From the NCBI RefSeq assembly GCF_003003265.1, contig NZ_PVTL01000006.1, positions 62,001 through 126,000 of the forward strand: a stretch of DNA of 64,000 bases. Direction: 5' to 3'. The position numbers and the translations under genes are program-made. Below are positions 35,101 through 48,152 of this stretch, in pieces. Each line of letters opens with the position of its first letter. Positions within the stretch are counted from its first letter, which is position 1. The stretch is from Glaciihabitans tibetensis (GTDB lineage Bacteria > Actinomycetota > Actinomycetes > Actinomycetales > Microbacteriaceae). The notes below the pieces were generated by a model. That model made no database searches, was not told the origin of the DNA, and saw only the letters and a program-made list of their open reading frames with translations.

Positions 35101-36180
35101 GTGAAGAGAAATAAAGCTGTCGCGATGTGTGCGGCTCTCAGCGTCGCTGCTGCTGGCCTCGCTCTTGCAACTCCCTCCTACGCCGACCCCGTCTCGAGCA
35201 GCTACGTGCTGGTCGGATCTGACACCCTCCAGGATTCGGGCAACGCGCTCGCCAACGGAACGAACATCACCGGTTCCAGCGTGCAGACGACCGCAAACGG
35301 AAGCTTCATTGCTTCCTACGACGCGTTCGGTTCCGCTGCCATCCAGACGAAGACGGCCGGAGTTTACTTTGCTCGCCCCGCCGGCTCCGGCGACGGCATT
35401 AAGGCGCTCAGCCGATCGATCGATGGAGGCGCCTTCTCCGTCTCAGGCAACGCAACTCCCGCCGTCTCGATCACCGGCCAGGTCGACATTGCGCGCACCT
35501 CAAGCGGCGCTGGCGCCACGGCCAACGCGAACGGCCTTCTCGCGTACGTCCCCTATGGCCGCGACGCTCTCTCCTACGCCTACGTCGGCGCGGGGCTTGG
35601 CGAGATCACCACGGCTCAGCTCAAGTCTGTTTACGACTGCTCGCTGACGTCGATTGGTGGCGTGCCCGTCACCCCCGTCCTCCCGCAGGCGGCGTCCGGT
35701 ACGCGCAAGTTCTTCCTCTCCGCAATCGGGAACCCGACCCTCGGATCCTGCGTCGTGCAGAGCAGCTTCGCCGAGAACGACGGATCCGTCATCACCAACG
35801 GCCAGATCATCCCCTTCTCGGTCGCAAGCTGGGTTGCCCAGAAGAACGGTGCAGGACAGAACCGCACCGGTGCCGCATCGCTCGGAAGCCCGCTGAACGG
35901 CATCGAGCCGTTCACCGGAACGGGTGCCAACCTGGTCCCGAACGCTACCTACTACTCGAACGCAACGTTCGGGCGCGAGACGTACCTGGTTGTTGAGTAC
36001 GCCCGCATCAACGCGGCCGATGCCAGGTTCGACCCGGCGCTTGCTGCGCTCGTTGACCCGACCAAGGCGAAGAGCCTCACCAACTTCAGCAACCCGGTAG
36101 CCACCTCCGGTGCTGTGAAGAAGAAGTTCGGCTTCCTCGCGCCGTCGTCGACGACCGTCGTCCGCGCCAACCTCACCTAG
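35101..36180 (+). CDS. Secreted PstS-like substrate-binding protein, unanchored (359 aa)
   Basis: GTG start with AAAGGA upstream. The signal peptide is about residues 1-28 (cleavage SYA/DPV). The mature domain starts 'SSSYVLVGSDTLQDSGNALAN', with 'ARPAGSGDGIKALSRSID' and 'AASGTRKFFLSAIG' matching the ligand-loop pattern of PstS-type proteins. There is no C-terminal anchor or lipobox, so it is probably freely secreted or held by another protein. Third PstS-like protein of the cluster, before the WxL-like gene. The substrate may be phosphate, a phospho-compound or something else. Confidence 0.72.
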   Translation: MKRNKAVAMCAALSVAAAGLALATPSYADPVSSSYVLVGSDTLQDSGNALANGTNITGSSVQTTANGSFIASYDAFGSAAIQTKTAGVYFARPAGSGDGIKALSRSIDGGAFSVSGNATPAVSITGQVDIARTSSGAGATANANGLLAYVPYGRDALSYAYVGAGLGEITTAQLKSVYDCSLTSIGGVPVTPVLPQAASGTRKFFLSAIGNPTLGSCVVQSSFAENDGSVITNGQIIPFSVASWVAQKNGAGQNRTGAASLGSPLNGIEPFTGTGANLVPNATYYSNATFGRETYLVVEYARINAADARFDPALAALVDPTKAKSLTNFSNPVATSGAVKKKFGFLAPSSTTVVRANLT

Positions 36181-36216
36181 TCCTCCACATTCACCCAATC
36201 CTCCACATTTACAGAA
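36181..36216. repeat. 18-bp tandem duplication after the stop codon
   Basis: TCCTCCACATTCACCCAA (36181-36198) followed by TCCTCCACATTTACAGAA (36199-36216), 14-15 of 18 bases identical, starting directly after the stop codon of the secreted PstS-like gene and ending just before the next gene's ribosome site. Confidence 0.85.
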
Positions 36217-36230
36217 CGAAAGGCAGAATA

Positions 36231-37286
36231 ATGAACAAGCTTCACAGCAAACGCATCCTTGCCGTTTCCCTCGTCGCCGCCGCCATCTTTGGTGCATCCG
36301 CGACCAGCGCATCCGCCGCTGAAAAGAACGGCTCCGACATTCCCGTTTATCTCATCGACGCCATCACGGAAGAGACCTTCCCGGCAACGGCGGTTCACCC
36401 GTTCGATTACGACGTAGTTGTCTCTGCGTCAGCAACGAACCCGATGGCACGCTTCCAGTGCAGCGCGGACACCGAGATCGTCCGTACGTTCATCTCGCCC
36501 GTCGGTTCCGAGCGCCTGATCCAGAGCTGGACCGCCTCGGCGCCGTCGGGAATGATCCCCGGCAGCAACAAGGAGATCCAGCAGTACCCGATGACCCTCT
36601 CCGCGAACATCAACGGTTCGGTCATGTCCGTCAAGGCCAACGGTGGTACCTACAGCGCCGGCCTTGCCTGCCTGAAGTACAACGGTGTTGCCATGGCGGC
36701 GTCGGGCCTGTGGTTCGCAACGATCGACGTAAAGCCGGTCACTGGTGAGTGGACGGCCCGCGCGTTCGAGACCCCGGTTGTTGTTCCCCCGGTTGATACC
36801 AACCTCACCGGTGAGATCGCACTCGAGGCCACCACGGTCACCGCACCCGAGGGCGTCCTCAGCCTCTCGGTTCCGACCGGTGCATCCGCAACGATTGGTT
36901 CGCCGACCCTGGTCGACGGTCTCTCGACCTCGACCGGTACCCTCGGCCAGATCACGGTCAACGACGGCCGCGTTCAGTCGAAGGCTGGCTGGACGCTCAC
37001 CACCACGGTTGCTGACTTCGTCAACAAGGCCGACGCCACCAACACCATCCCGGCCAAGCAGCTCGGTGTTGCACCGAAGGTTGTCTCCACGACTGCCGCC
37101 GGTGTGACCACGGCCCCGGCGCAGGTCGCCGGTTCGGCTACCTACCCGTCCGCGTTCGCGACCGCCACGGCCAACACCGCTGTGGGAACCACCGTTCTCG
37201 ACGCTGACCTGAAGTTCGTAGCTCCGGCCGACAAGCTGGCCGGTACCTACACCTCGAAGATGACGCTCACGCTCGCTTCGAAGTAG
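36231..37286 (+). CDS. Secreted WxL-like domain protein
   Basis: 351 residues. The ATG has AAAGG upstream, and the signal peptide (about 1-30) ends SASA/AEKN. An N-terminal beta domain ('PVYLIDAITEETF', 'YDVVVSASATNPMARFQC') is followed by a C-terminal domain. The C-terminal order 'VTAPEGVLSLSVPTGASATIG', 'GTLGQITVNDGRVQSKAGWTLTTTVADFVN', 'IPAKQLGVAP' and 'GTYTSKMTLTLASK' matches the WxL cell-wall-binding domain of Gram-positive surface proteins. One W-x-L (WTL) is present; the second tryptophan near the end is replaced. WxL domains bind peptidoglycan and pair with DUF916 proteins, one of which is encoded next. Fold by pattern, not proven. Confidence 0.72.
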   Translation: MNKLHSKRILAVSLVAAAIFGASATSASAAEKNGSDIPVYLIDAITEETFPATAVHPFDYDVVVSASATNPMARFQCSADTEIVRTFISPVGSERLIQSWTASAPSGMIPGSNKEIQQYPMTLSANINGSVMSVKANGGTYSAGLACLKYNGVAMAASGLWFATIDVKPVTGEWTARAFETPVVVPPVDTNLTGEIALEATTVTAPEGVLSLSVPTGASATIGSPTLVDGLSTSTGTLGQITVNDGRVQSKAGWTLTTTVADFVNKADATNTIPAKQLGVAPKVVSTTAAGVTTAPAQVAGSATYPSAFATATANTAVGTTVLDADLKFVAPADKLAGTYTSKMTLTLASK

Positions 37287-37319
37287 CACAACCCCACACA
37301 GCACCACAGCACTAAACGG

Positions 37320-37346
37320 GAGGGGCCGCGCACGTCGCGGTCCCTC
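37320..37346 (+). terminator. Hairpin after WxL-like gene
   Basis: GAGGGGCCGCG (37320-37330) pairs with CGCGGTCCCTC (37336-37346), 11 pairs including one G-T, loop CACGT. It is followed by a short, not strongly T-rich stretch; a partial terminator separating the secreted genes from the membrane genes is plausible. Confidence 0.5.
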
Positions 37347-37392
37347 TCGCCTGCGCTTGCAGCATCCGTCATATCGCTCCATCTTTTTCTGC

Positions 37393-37488
37393 GTTTCACC
37401 CCCGGTTTCGCTCATTCACGCCCCCGGTTTCGGAAAGACCTTTCACCGGAGTAGAAACCCCCTCACGTTCACCCGTCGTTGGGCCCTG
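37393..37488 (+). promoter_or_regulatory. Cluster of TTCAC motifs including a Pho-box-like pair
   Basis: TTCAC occurs at 37395, 37415, 37442 and 37468. GTTCACCCGTC (37467-37477) is followed without gap by GTTGGGCCCTG, so GTTs are exactly 11 bases apart, and the first copy begins with the canonical GTTCACC of the Streptomyces Pho box. The 12-mer CCCCCGGTTTCG is present twice, 22 bases (twice 11) apart. About 40 bases separate the last unit from the start of the DUF916-like gene. Confidence 0.5.
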
Positions 37489-37526
37489 ATCCCCCCGCGA
37501 GACACCTTTGTTTGGACTAATGCACT

Positions 37527-38663
37527 GTGGCTTCTTACTTGGCATTCCCGACCCGCGTTGTGCGGGCTCTTGCGCTTGTCCTCGCGGTACTCATCGGGGC
37601 GGGTTTGCTTGCGACACTGGCGGTCTCGCCCGCGCGCGCGGATGACACCGATGGCATCTCTGGCGCTCCCGCCGATGCCTCCGGACCCGACCAGCGGTCC
37701 CGCTTCAGCTACCAGGCGACACCCGGCCAGCACATCGATGACCTTTACGTCGCAAGCAACACCGGCACCACCGCCCAGACGATGGTTGTGTTCGCCACGG
37801 ACGCCTACAACACCGACGACGGTGGCTACGGCCTGCTCGACACGGATGCGGTGCCGGTAGACGCCGGCAGCTGGGTTTCCTTCGCCGGTGGCGTCAAGCA
37901 GCTCAGTATTCCGCTGGAGCCGGGAGCCTCGCAGGTTATTCCGTTCTCGCTCGACGTGCCGGCTGATGCCGCGCCGGGCGACCACGCGGCCGGAGTAGTA
38001 ATCTCCGTGCAATCGACCTCGGGCGAGATCCTCGTTGACCGCCGAGTGGCCACGCGGATGTATGTGCGTGTGCCCGGAGAGCTGCAGCCCGCCCTGACCA
38101 TCAGCAACATCTCCGCGAACTATGCCGCACAGATCAACCCGTTCGCAGGCGACACGACGGTTACCTACACCGTGACGAACTCGGGCAACGTCGCCCTTGG
38201 CGCAAGCGTGGTTGTGGGAGTCAAGGCCCTCTTCGGGGTCTCCGCCGCCGAAACGGAGCGCGAGGAGATGTCGGAAATTCTTCCAGGCAATGAGCGCACC
38301 TTCACCACGGTCGTCGACGGTGTCGGCCAGTGGGGTTACCTGAACCCGTACGTTCAATTGGCGCCATCGGTGGATGTCGAGGCGCTCAACCCCGGGCCCC
38401 TGGCGAGTGTCTCCCGCGACACCACTATTTTCGTCACGCCCTGGTGGCTCATCGTTCTGCTGCTGCTCGTCGGTGGGACGTTCCTGTTCCGTCGGTGGCG
38501 GGCCAAGCGCGACGAAAAGAGCGCGAAGGCCTGGATGGCGTACCAAGAGGCTGAGATGGCGCGCCGCGTCGCCGAGGGCGGAACGGCAACCGGTGCTGAG
38601 CAGCCTGTTGGCCCGGGCGATCCAGCTTTGGCCGAACCTGTGTCGGGACGGAACGACCGATGA
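37527..38663 (+). CDS. WxL-interacting (DUF916-type) membrane protein
   Basis: 378 residues, GTG start without a clear ribosome site. The signal peptide ends about A38 (SPARA/DD). The mature domain starts 'SRFSYQATPGQHIDDLYVASNTGTTAQTMVVF', with 'TDAYNTDDGGYGLLD' and 'VPADAAPGDHAAGVVIS', matching the DUF916 WxL-interacting protein peptidoglycan-binding domain. A second Ig-like domain ('ANYAAQINPFAGDTTVTYTVTNSGN') is followed by one TM (about 305-325) and a basic tail. In Firmicutes, DUF916 proteins bind WxL proteins at the wall; here a WxL-like protein is encoded just upstream. Its stop overlaps the next start (ATGA). Confidence 0.78.
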   Translation: MASYLAFPTRVVRALALVLAVLIGAGLLATLAVSPARADDTDGISGAPADASGPDQRSRFSYQATPGQHIDDLYVASNTGTTAQTMVVFATDAYNTDDGGYGLLDTDAVPVDAGSWVSFAGGVKQLSIPLEPGASQVIPFSLDVPADAAPGDHAAGVVISVQSTSGEILVDRRVATRMYVRVPGELQPALTISNISANYAAQINPFAGDTTVTYTVTNSGNVALGASVVVGVKALFGVSAAETEREEMSEILPGNERTFTTVVDGVGQWGYLNPYVQLAPSVDVEALNPGPLASVSRDTTIFVTPWWLIVLLLLVGGTFLFRRWRAKRDEKSAKAWMAYQEAEMARRVAEGGTATGAEQPVGPGDPALAEPVSGRNDR

Positions 38664-39547
38664 GCGCCGTGAAGTCAAAACGACCAGCCGGTGCAACGCC
38701 AGCAACGATGACGCAAGCAGAGAGATCAGACGCAGGAGCGATGACGAAGATGACCTTCCCCCACATGGCCGGGAATGCAGCGCGCCGGGTCTCGACCTTT
38801 GCTCTCTGCGCTGTGCTCGGATTCTCCGCCTTGGCGATGACCACCGGAGCGCACAGTGCCGCGGCCGCGACCGACGACGGCGGCATCGACATCTCGATCA
38901 CCGTAGCGACACCGACACCGACGCCGGCGGTGCTCACGCCCGCCGGGGGAACGGGCACCGGAACGGGAACCGGCAACGGAACCCTGCCGAGCACCGGCAC
39001 GGGAGTCGGACGCGGGAACTCGGGCCCGACGGCAACCACTACCACCGAGACATCCCCCTCAACCGGCACAGGCGACCTGGGCGAGGATTCGACCAGCCTC
39101 GGCGGTGCCGTCCTGCTGAGCGGACTTACCTCGAGCTACGACCCCTCGCTGAACCCCCTCGGGGGAAGCCTTGAGGTGAAGTTCACCGTGCGGAACATCT
39201 CCGACGAACCCATCGACGCCTCCGCGAAGTTCTGGCTCACCACCCTGATCGGTACGAAGATCAGCACCGAAGTCAAAGACGTGGTCGGCCTCGAAGCTGG
39301 TCAGTCCCGGGTCGTCACCGCGCGGCTGCCCGGAGTCGGGCAGTGGACCGTCGTCACCGCTCACATGACGTTCACCCCTCCCGCCGAGGTCGGTGGCGTG
39401 AAGCTGGTTCCGGTTAGTCGTGACCGGATTGTGTTCGCCGAACCATGGCTTCTGTTCACCATTCTTCTCGTGGCCGCGGGTGCGTACGGCGTGTCGTACG
39501 TGCTGCGGTCAGCGCGGACGGTTCGACTGCCGAGGGTCACCGCGTGA
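38660..39547 (+). CDS. Short DUF916/DUF3324-like membrane protein with internal LPSTG
   Basis: 295 residues. An N-terminal hydrophobic segment (about 43-65) follows a 40-residue basic lead. Then comes a Thr/Gly/Pro-rich linker (TPTPTPAV..., 'GTGTGTGTGNG') with LPSTG at 109-113. The extracellular Ig-like domain ('LTSSYDPSLNPLGGSLEVKFTVRNISDEP', 'VTARLPGVGQWTVVTAHMTF') resembles the second domain of the preceding DUF916-type protein. A C-terminal TM (about 262-284) and a short basic tail complete it. The LPSTG has no hydrophobic tail directly after it, so it is not a normal sortase signal. Paired with its neighbours by 4-base overlaps on both sides. Confidence 0.72.
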   Translation: MSAVKSKRPAGATPATMTQAERSDAGAMTKMTFPHMAGNAARRVSTFALCAVLGFSALAMTTGAHSAAAATDDGGIDISITVATPTPTPAVLTPAGGTGTGTGTGNGTLPSTGTGVGRGNSGPTATTTTETSPSTGTGDLGEDSTSLGGAVLLSGLTSSYDPSLNPLGGSLEVKFTVRNISDEPIDASAKFWLTTLIGTKISTEVKDVVGLEAGQSRVVTARLPGVGQWTVVTAHMTFTPPAEVGGVKLVPVSRDRIVFAEPWLLFTILLVAAGAYGVSYVLRSARTVRLPRVTA

Positions 39548-40800
39548 CGCTGACGAACGAACGGCCCGCGGGCGCGCGGAACACGGACGCCGCAGACACG
39601 GGCGTGGCGAACACAAACGCGCGGAACACGGATGTGGCGAACACGGGCGCGGCAAACACCGACGCGCGGAACACGGGCGCGGCAAACACCGACGACCAGC
39701 GCGCAGCCTCGCCCACCGCAACACTCGCGCCGCCCGCCGAACCGCAGGCGCCGCCGAAGGCGCCGGAGTCCCCGACCACGGCATTTTCTGTCGGCGCCGC
39801 GGCGCGGGAGGCGTATGCCAACCCGGGTTCAGCGAGCCGGTACTCTGCGGATTACACAATGGCTCGGCCGGGCAAGGGTCGATCGAGCATGCCACCTCGC
39901 CCGCCCCGCCCCCCGCGCCGTCCGCCGCGCGCGGCGATGGAAGCGGTGGCTCTCACCCCGGTTCAGGCGGCGCTGCGCAGCTCGCTAGTGCTGGTCGCGA
40001 TAGTGCTGCTGGCCTTCGCATTTAACCTCATGGTGCTGAGCCACGTACAACACTTTGTCTCCCAACAGCGGCTCGACAATTCGTACCGGGTTCAACTCGC
40101 CGAGGGCACCGCGGCCGTGAGCGAAGGGGATCTCAACGACGTTCTCCTGAGCGACGGCGCTCCCGTCGGGAAAATCTCGATCCCCGCAATCGGCGTGGAC
40201 GAGGTGATCTCCGAGGGAACTACTTCTGGGGTGCTCACCGCTGGTCCGGGTCACCGCCGCGACACGGTTCTGCCGGGGCAGGCCGGCGTCAGCGTCGTCA
40301 TGGGACGCGCGGCTGCGTTCGGTGGTCCCTTCAGCCGTCTGCAGGAACTGACCCCCGGTGAGATATTCACCGTCGTCACCGGTCAAGGCGAACAGGTGTT
40401 TGAGGTCATCGGTGTGCGGTATGCCGGGGACCCGTCACCGGCCGCGCCTCAGGCGGGAGAGAGCCGTCTCATTCTGGAAACCGCCCGCGGCGCAGCCTTC
40501 GTGCCGGACGGCGTCGCCCGAGTTGACGCCCAGCTCACGAGCGAGGTGCAGCCTGCTGGCACCCGCCAAACGACGTCGGCTCTTCTTCCTGCCGCGCACA
40601 CGGAATTGGCCACAGACACCAGCACGGCCTGGGCCCTTGTCTTTGCGCTTCAGTTTCTTGTGGTCGCCGAGATCGCTGCCGTCTGGGCGTATCGGCGCAT
40701 CGGTGCGCAGAAGACCTGGGTCGTGTTCGTCCCGGTGATGCTGACCGCCGGGCTTCTCGTCGCCGACCAGGTGACGCGATTGCTGCCCAACCTTCTGTGA
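39544..40800 (+). CDS. Catalytically degenerate sortase-fold membrane protein
   Basis: 418 residues from GTG. A 130-residue cytosolic lead with 'NTDARNTGAA' tandem units and Pro/Arg precedes one TM (about 142-167). The sortase-like domain (about 205-335) has 'VGKISIPAIGVDEVISEGT', 'VLTAGPGHRRDTVLPGQAG' and 'LILETARGAAFVPDGVARVD', matching the order of sortase motifs. The catalytic His of 'GHR' is Arg255 ('VVMGRAAAF'), and the catalytic Cys of 'TLxTC' is Ala314 ('LILETARG'); Arg326 may remain. Two C-terminal TMs follow. It is therefore predicted unable to do transpeptidation and may act as a binding scaffold. It overlaps the previous gene by four bases. Confidence 0.8.
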   Translation: MTLTNERPAGARNTDAADTGVANTNARNTDVANTGAANTDARNTGAANTDDQRAASPTATLAPPAEPQAPPKAPESPTTAFSVGAAAREAYANPGSASRYSADYTMARPGKGRSSMPPRPPRPPRRPPRAAMEAVALTPVQAALRSSLVLVAIVLLAFAFNLMVLSHVQHFVSQQRLDNSYRVQLAEGTAAVSEGDLNDVLLSDGAPVGKISIPAIGVDEVISEGTTSGVLTAGPGHRRDTVLPGQAGVSVVMGRAAAFGGPFSRLQELTPGEIFTVVTGQGEQVFEVIGVRYAGDPSPAAPQAGESRLILETARGAAFVPDGVARVDAQLTSEVQPAGTRQTTSALLPAAHTELATDTSTAWALVFALQFLVVAEIAAVWAYRRIGAQKTWVVFVPVMLTAGLLVADQVTRLLPNLL

Positions 40801-40827
40801 GCGATCGAGGCCCGCTTCTGTGAGCGA
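40792..40827. repeat. Duplicated stop-codon tail (CTTCTGTGAGCGA)
   Basis: The 13-mer CTTCTGTGAGCGA contains the TGA stop of the sortase-like gene at 40792-40804 and recurs 23 bases later at 40815-40827. Confidence 0.85.
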
Positions 40828-40899
40828 CCGTGACCCGCTCACGCGGTCACCTGGATTTACCAACTGCGCAGTTCGAAGTACGAAAAGAAATGAGACTCC

Positions 40900-42204
40900 A
40901 TGTCTGACCCGCTGACGACTGACCAGCACCGCACCCCCCAGGGCGCTTCGGGCGCGAGCGACCTGACCGAGGTGATCCCCGTTGCGCAGCCGACCCGGGG
41001 CAAACGCGCCCGAGTAAGCATGCCCGCGGCGAACCCGGCGGACAGGGCGTCCGGAGTGCCTTCTCCCGTGGTCGCCGGCGCCGCCGCTCCCACAACCCCC
41101 GGGGGTGCCGCCCCCGCGGTCCCTGCGGCCACCGCTGCCGCGGCGCCGTCGGTGACCAAGTACGCGCCGCCCGCCGCGCCGAGTTTTGCCGCACCGTCGT
41201 TTGCCGCACCGTCGTTTGCACCGCCATCTTTTGCCGCACCGTCCGCCGGAGCCGCCGCGTTGCCGCCCGTTGCTCCGGGAACGATGCCGCCCGTCGCTCC
41301 GCCAGCAGCGCCGAGCGCAGGCTGGGCCCCCGCCGGCGGATTCACGAGCCCGGCAGCTCCCGGTCCGGTCGCTGGAGCCCCGGCAGCCGGTGGCCCCAAC
41401 GCTGGCGCGCCCACAATTGGCGGGTCATCGCTCGCGACACTCGACGCGAGAAACATCTCCGCGTGGTTCGGTGACCACCAGGTGCTCGACCGTGTCTCCC
41501 TCACAATGCCGGCCGGCGTCATCACGTCACTGATCGGTCCGTCGGGCTGTGGCAAGTCGACGTTCCTGCGGATCCTGAACCGGATGCACGAGCTGGTGCC
41601 ATCCGCGAGCCTCGCCGGCGAGGTGCTGCTCGACGGCGACGACGTCTACGACACCGGTCGCCGCCTCACCGATGCACGCAAGAGCATCGGAATGGTCTTC
41701 CAGAAGCCCAACCCGTTCCCGGCGATGTCGATCTACGACAACGTTCTCGCGGGACTCAAACTGACCGGAACCCGCGCCACCCGCGACGACAAGGACTACC
41801 TCGTGGAGTCCTCGCTGTCCAAGGCTGGGCTGTGGAAAGAGGTCAAAGACCGCCTTCGCGCACCGGGCGGCGGCCTGTCGGGTGGGCAGCAGCAGCGGCT
41901 GTGCATTGCCCGTTCCCTCGCGGTAAAGCCTCGCGTGTTGTTGATGGACGAGCCGTGCTCGGCTCTCGACCCGACATCCACTCGCGTCATCGAAGAGACG
42001 ATGCTTGAGCTGATCGATGAGGTCACCATCGTGATCGTGACCCACAACATGCAGCAGGCCCAGCGGGTCTCGCAGCAGTGCGCGTTCTTCCTCGCGGCGC
42101 AGGGCACGCCCGGTGCGATCGTGGAGTACGGCGACACCGAGGCGATGTTCTCGTCCCCGATCGACTCGCGCACATTCGACTACGTGAACGGCCGGTTCGG
42201 ATAG
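40900..42204 (+). CDS. pstB: Phosphate-type ABC transporter ATPase PstB with N-terminal extension
   Basis: 434 residues. A ~178-residue Ala/Pro-rich extension ('[20 protein letters not shown]') precedes the PstB ATPase. The ATPase has '[13 protein letters not shown]', Walker [10 protein letters not shown] (213-221), '[28 protein letters not shown]', '[20 protein letters not shown]', signature LSGGQQQR, Walker B '[13 protein letters not shown]' and '[16 protein letters not shown]'. The two-proline 'KPNPFP' and 'NRMHEL' motifs are diagnostic for PstB. It supplies energy for PstC/PstA. Usual PstB is about 255-260 aa, so the extension is unusual, and PhoU is not encoded nearby. It is the last gene of the cluster and converges with the helicase gene. 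Confidence 0.92.
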   Translation: MSDPLTTDQHRTPQGASGASDLTEVIPVAQPTRGKRARVSMPAANPADRASGVPSPVVAGAAAPTTPGGAAPAVPAATAAAAPSVTKYAPPAAPSFAAPSFAAPSFAPPSFAAPSAGAAALPPVAPGTMPPVAPPAAPSAGWAPAGGFTSPAAPGPVAGAPAAGGPNAGAPTIGGSSLATLDARNISAWFGDHQVLDRVSLTMPAGVITSLIGPSGCGKSTFLRILNRMHELVPSASLAGEVLLDGDDVYDTGRRLTDARKSIGMVFQKPNPFPAMSIYDNVLAGLKLTGTRATRDDKDYLVESSLSKAGLWKEVKDRLRAPGGGLSGGQQQRLCIARSLAVKPRVLLMDEPCSALDPTSTRVIEETMLELIDEVTIVIVTHNMQQAQRVSQQCAFFLAAQGTPGAIVEYGDTEAMFSSPIDSRTFDYVNGRFG

Positions 42205-42259
42205 CCAGAACTACGCCGGTGCGCCGCGCACGGGGCGACCTGTGTGCGGCGGCGTGGCG

Positions 42260-47533
<5,274 letters not shown>

Positions 47534-47602
47534 CCGACTATCTTGCCCCGGACCACCGACGCTCACCTGTGGAGGCGCTGACGCTCGCGTGCCGGCCCTA
47601 CG

Positions 47603-48145
47603 ATGTGTGCTGTGAATGATGCACTCTCACCACCCGCCCGGCCGACGGGCACAGTCTCGATCCGGGAGGCGCGGCCCGACGATCTCGATGCGATTCTGGC
47701 GCTCTACAACGACGCGATCTCCACGGGAACCGCCCTCTGGCTCGACGCCACCGTCGATCGGGCCAATCGCGCGAGCTGGCTCGAGGCCCAACGGGCGATG
47801 AACTTTCCGGTGTTTGTCGCCGAGGTGGATGCCACGTTCGCCGGCTATGCCTCGTACGGGTTATGGCGTGGTTACAGTGGATATCGGCACACGGTGGATG
47901 ACTCGATCTACCTGGTTCCCGCGTTCCACGGTCGCGGTATCGGGTCCCTGCTGATGAAAGCGCTGATCGATCATGCGCGCGCAGCCGGATTCCACGTGAT
48001 GATCGCGGACATCGAATCGGGAAACGTTGCGTCCCTTCGCCTGCACGCCCGATTCGGCTTCGAGGTCACCGGGGTGATTCCCGAGGTGGGAACGAAGTTC
48101 GGACGCTGGCTCGACCTCACCACGATGCGGCTCGCGCTCGAGTGA
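47603..48145 (+). CDS. GNAT N-acetyltransferase (phosphinothricin/PAT-like)
   Basis: 180 residues. N-terminal 'VSIREARPDDLDAILALYNDAI' is the usual start of this subfamily. 'AGYASYGLWRGYSGYRHTVDDSIYLVPAFHGRGIGSLLMKALI' gives the acetyl-CoA loop (R-G-I-G-S), and 'NVASLRLHARFGFEVTGVIPEVGTKFGRWLDLTTM' the C-terminal signature of the phosphinothricin-acetyltransferase-like family. It acetylates an amino group, possibly an amino acid or toxic analogue; the substrate is unproven. It converges with the esterase, with 7 bases between stops. Confidence 0.88.
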   Translation: MCAVNDALSPPARPTGTVSIREARPDDLDAILALYNDAISTGTALWLDATVDRANRASWLEAQRAMNFPVFVAEVDATFAGYASYGLWRGYSGYRHTVDDSIYLVPAFHGRGIGSLLMKALIDHARAAGFHVMIADIESGNVASLRLHARFGFEVTGVIPEVGTKFGRWLDLTTMRLALE

Positions 48146-48152
48146 CGCCAAC

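Noticed and set aside
27258-42204. Simple phosphate operon duplicated by ordinary paralogy
   Set aside because: The presence of WxL-like, DUF916-like and sortase-fold genes with overlapping frames cannot be explained by duplication of a standard pst operon.
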